Source of the DNA: Bradyrhizobium sp. PSBB068
GTDB taxonomy: Bacteria > Pseudomonadota > Alphaproteobacteria > Rhizobiales > Xanthobacteraceae
Assembly (NCBI GenBank): GCA_016839165.1
Contig: CP069300.1
Coordinates: forward strand, 6,334,001-6,398,000
Direction: 5' to 3'
DNA: 64,000 nucleotides
The position numbers were made by a program, and so were the translations under genes. Below, in pieces: positions 63,491-64,000 of the stretch (its first letter is position 1; every line of letters begins with the position of its first letter). Under the pieces are notes generated by a model. It was given only the letters and a program-made list of their open reading frames with translations, made no database searches and was not told the DNA's origin.

Positions 63491-64000
63491 ATGGCGTTTC
63501 GGTTCAAGCTCGGCAAACCAAATCTCAAGCGCATCCGCCTGCCGCAGATGGGCGTCAGGGGCAGCCTGTTCGCGGCATTCGCCGTGATCGCAGGCATGGC
63601 GCTGGTGATCAGCGCAGGCGCCGGCATCGTGCTGCATCGGCTCGGCGGCACCATGAGCGATCTCTCAGGCCGCGACATTCCGCGGCTCGCCGCAAGCCTG
63701 CAGCTGTCCGCGCAGAGTGCCTCGCTCGCCGCCCAGGGGCCCGGCCTGCTCGCGGTGCAGAGCGACGATGCGCTCAACGAGCGCACCAGGAAGGTGCAGG
63801 AGGTCGCGCAGCAGACCAATGCCAAGCTCGGCGAGATCATCGAGCTCGGCGCCGACAAATCCGTCGTCAGCGCGCTGCAGGAGAACGTCAAGAACACCGA
63901 CGAGGCGACCAAGAGCCTGATCTCTGCGGCGCGCGAGCGGCTCGAGGTCGGCGCGCTGCGCGACAAGCAGTACAACGCGCTGCGCAAGGCACAAGACGCC
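63491..64000 (+). CDS. Membrane sensor (chemoreceptor or TorS-like histidine kinase), N-terminal part
   Basis: A frame that starts with ATG at 63491 and is still open at the window end, so it is missed by frame finders that need a stop. A basic N-terminus (MAFRFKLGKPNLKRIRLPQM) is followed by a membrane helix (LFAAFAVIAGMALVISAGAG) and a periplasmic four-helix sensor (DIPRLAASLQLSAQSASLAA, then NERTRKVQEVAQQTNAKLGE). This N-terminal type is found in methyl-accepting chemotaxis proteins and TorS-like kinases. The output domain lies beyond the window. Confidence 0.65.
   Translation, partial: MAFRFKLGKPNLKRIRLPQMGVRGSLFAAFAVIAGMALVISAGAGIVLHRLGGTMSDLSGRDIPRLAASLQLSAQSASLAAQGPGLLAVQSDDALNERTRKVQEVAQQTNAKLGEIIELGADKSVVSALQENVKNTDEATKSLISAARERLEVGALRDKQYNALRKAQDA

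Noticed and set aside
1..64000. CRISPR arrays, transposases or prophage genes
   Set aside because: No direct-repeat/spacer pattern and no DDE, tyrosine or serine recombinase motifs were seen on either strand. The repeats present are inverted palindromes.

Overview
The window reads as chromosomal DNA of a high-GC alphaproteobacterium, most likely Bradyrhizobium or a close relative. The evidence is the DUF1465 (RcdA-type) and DUF1192 genes, the order DUF2948-hisD-UPF0262-low-molecular-weight phosphatase-maf-yacG-tRNA-Phe, the many GGDEF/EAL proteins, and several palindromic intergenic repeat families of the kind common in that genus. I see no phage, transposase, integrase or CRISPR array. Most of the window looks like ordinary backbone with metabolic, envelope and signalling genes.

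Layout. 1-5.7 kb: a TonB-dependent receptor behind a clear cobalamin riboswitch, then a CobW-type GTPase translationally linked to an amidohydrolase. 5.8-13.5 kb: an ABC exporter, rpmE (L31), a LysE exporter, a PaiB-type FMN protein, DUF1465/DUF1192 genes and a quinone oxidoreductase. 13.6-18.4 kb: two c-di-GMP proteins, one probably only a phosphodiesterase (GGDEF changed to AGDQF) and one probable cyclase with an intact I-site. 18.7-24.6 kb: a DEAD-box helicase, then a tightly coupled operon of a PaaK/CapK-type ligase, an ABC-2 permease, an ATPase and a GNAT protein. 24.8-36.4 kb: an untracked 54-residue zinc-finger protein, a PQQ-type sugar dehydrogenase, a serine hydrolase, UDP-galactopyranose mutase divergent from a probable glycosyltransferase, a caspase-like protease, DUF488/DUF2945 genes and a PAS-GGDEF-EAL protein.

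36.6-51.9 kb, all on the minus strand, is the most interesting part: an STN+TonB-C hybrid periplasmic protein, an ECF sigma factor, a FecR-type anti-sigma factor, a 4066-residue filamentous-haemagglutinin-type (TpsA) exoprotein, and a second, paralogous ECF sigma factor only 8 bases after the exoprotein gene. The first three match the architecture of the Pseudomonas aeruginosa Vre (PUMA3) cell-surface signalling system, whose receptor also lacks a beta-barrel and which also controls a two-partner-secretion system. Here the presumed target gene sits inside the cluster and a second sigma factor closes it. No TpsB transporter is present in the window.

52.4-64 kb: tRNA-Phe, yacG, maf, a phosphatase, UPF0262, hisD, DUF2948, a frameshifted alpha/beta hydrolase beside a large palindromic repeat, a membrane protein, a UBP zinc-finger protein paired with a cNMP-binding thioredoxin-reductase-like flavoprotein, tRNA-Thr, two small genes missed by length cut-offs, an Omp25-type outer membrane protein, and the start of a membrane sensor or chemoreceptor that runs off the window.
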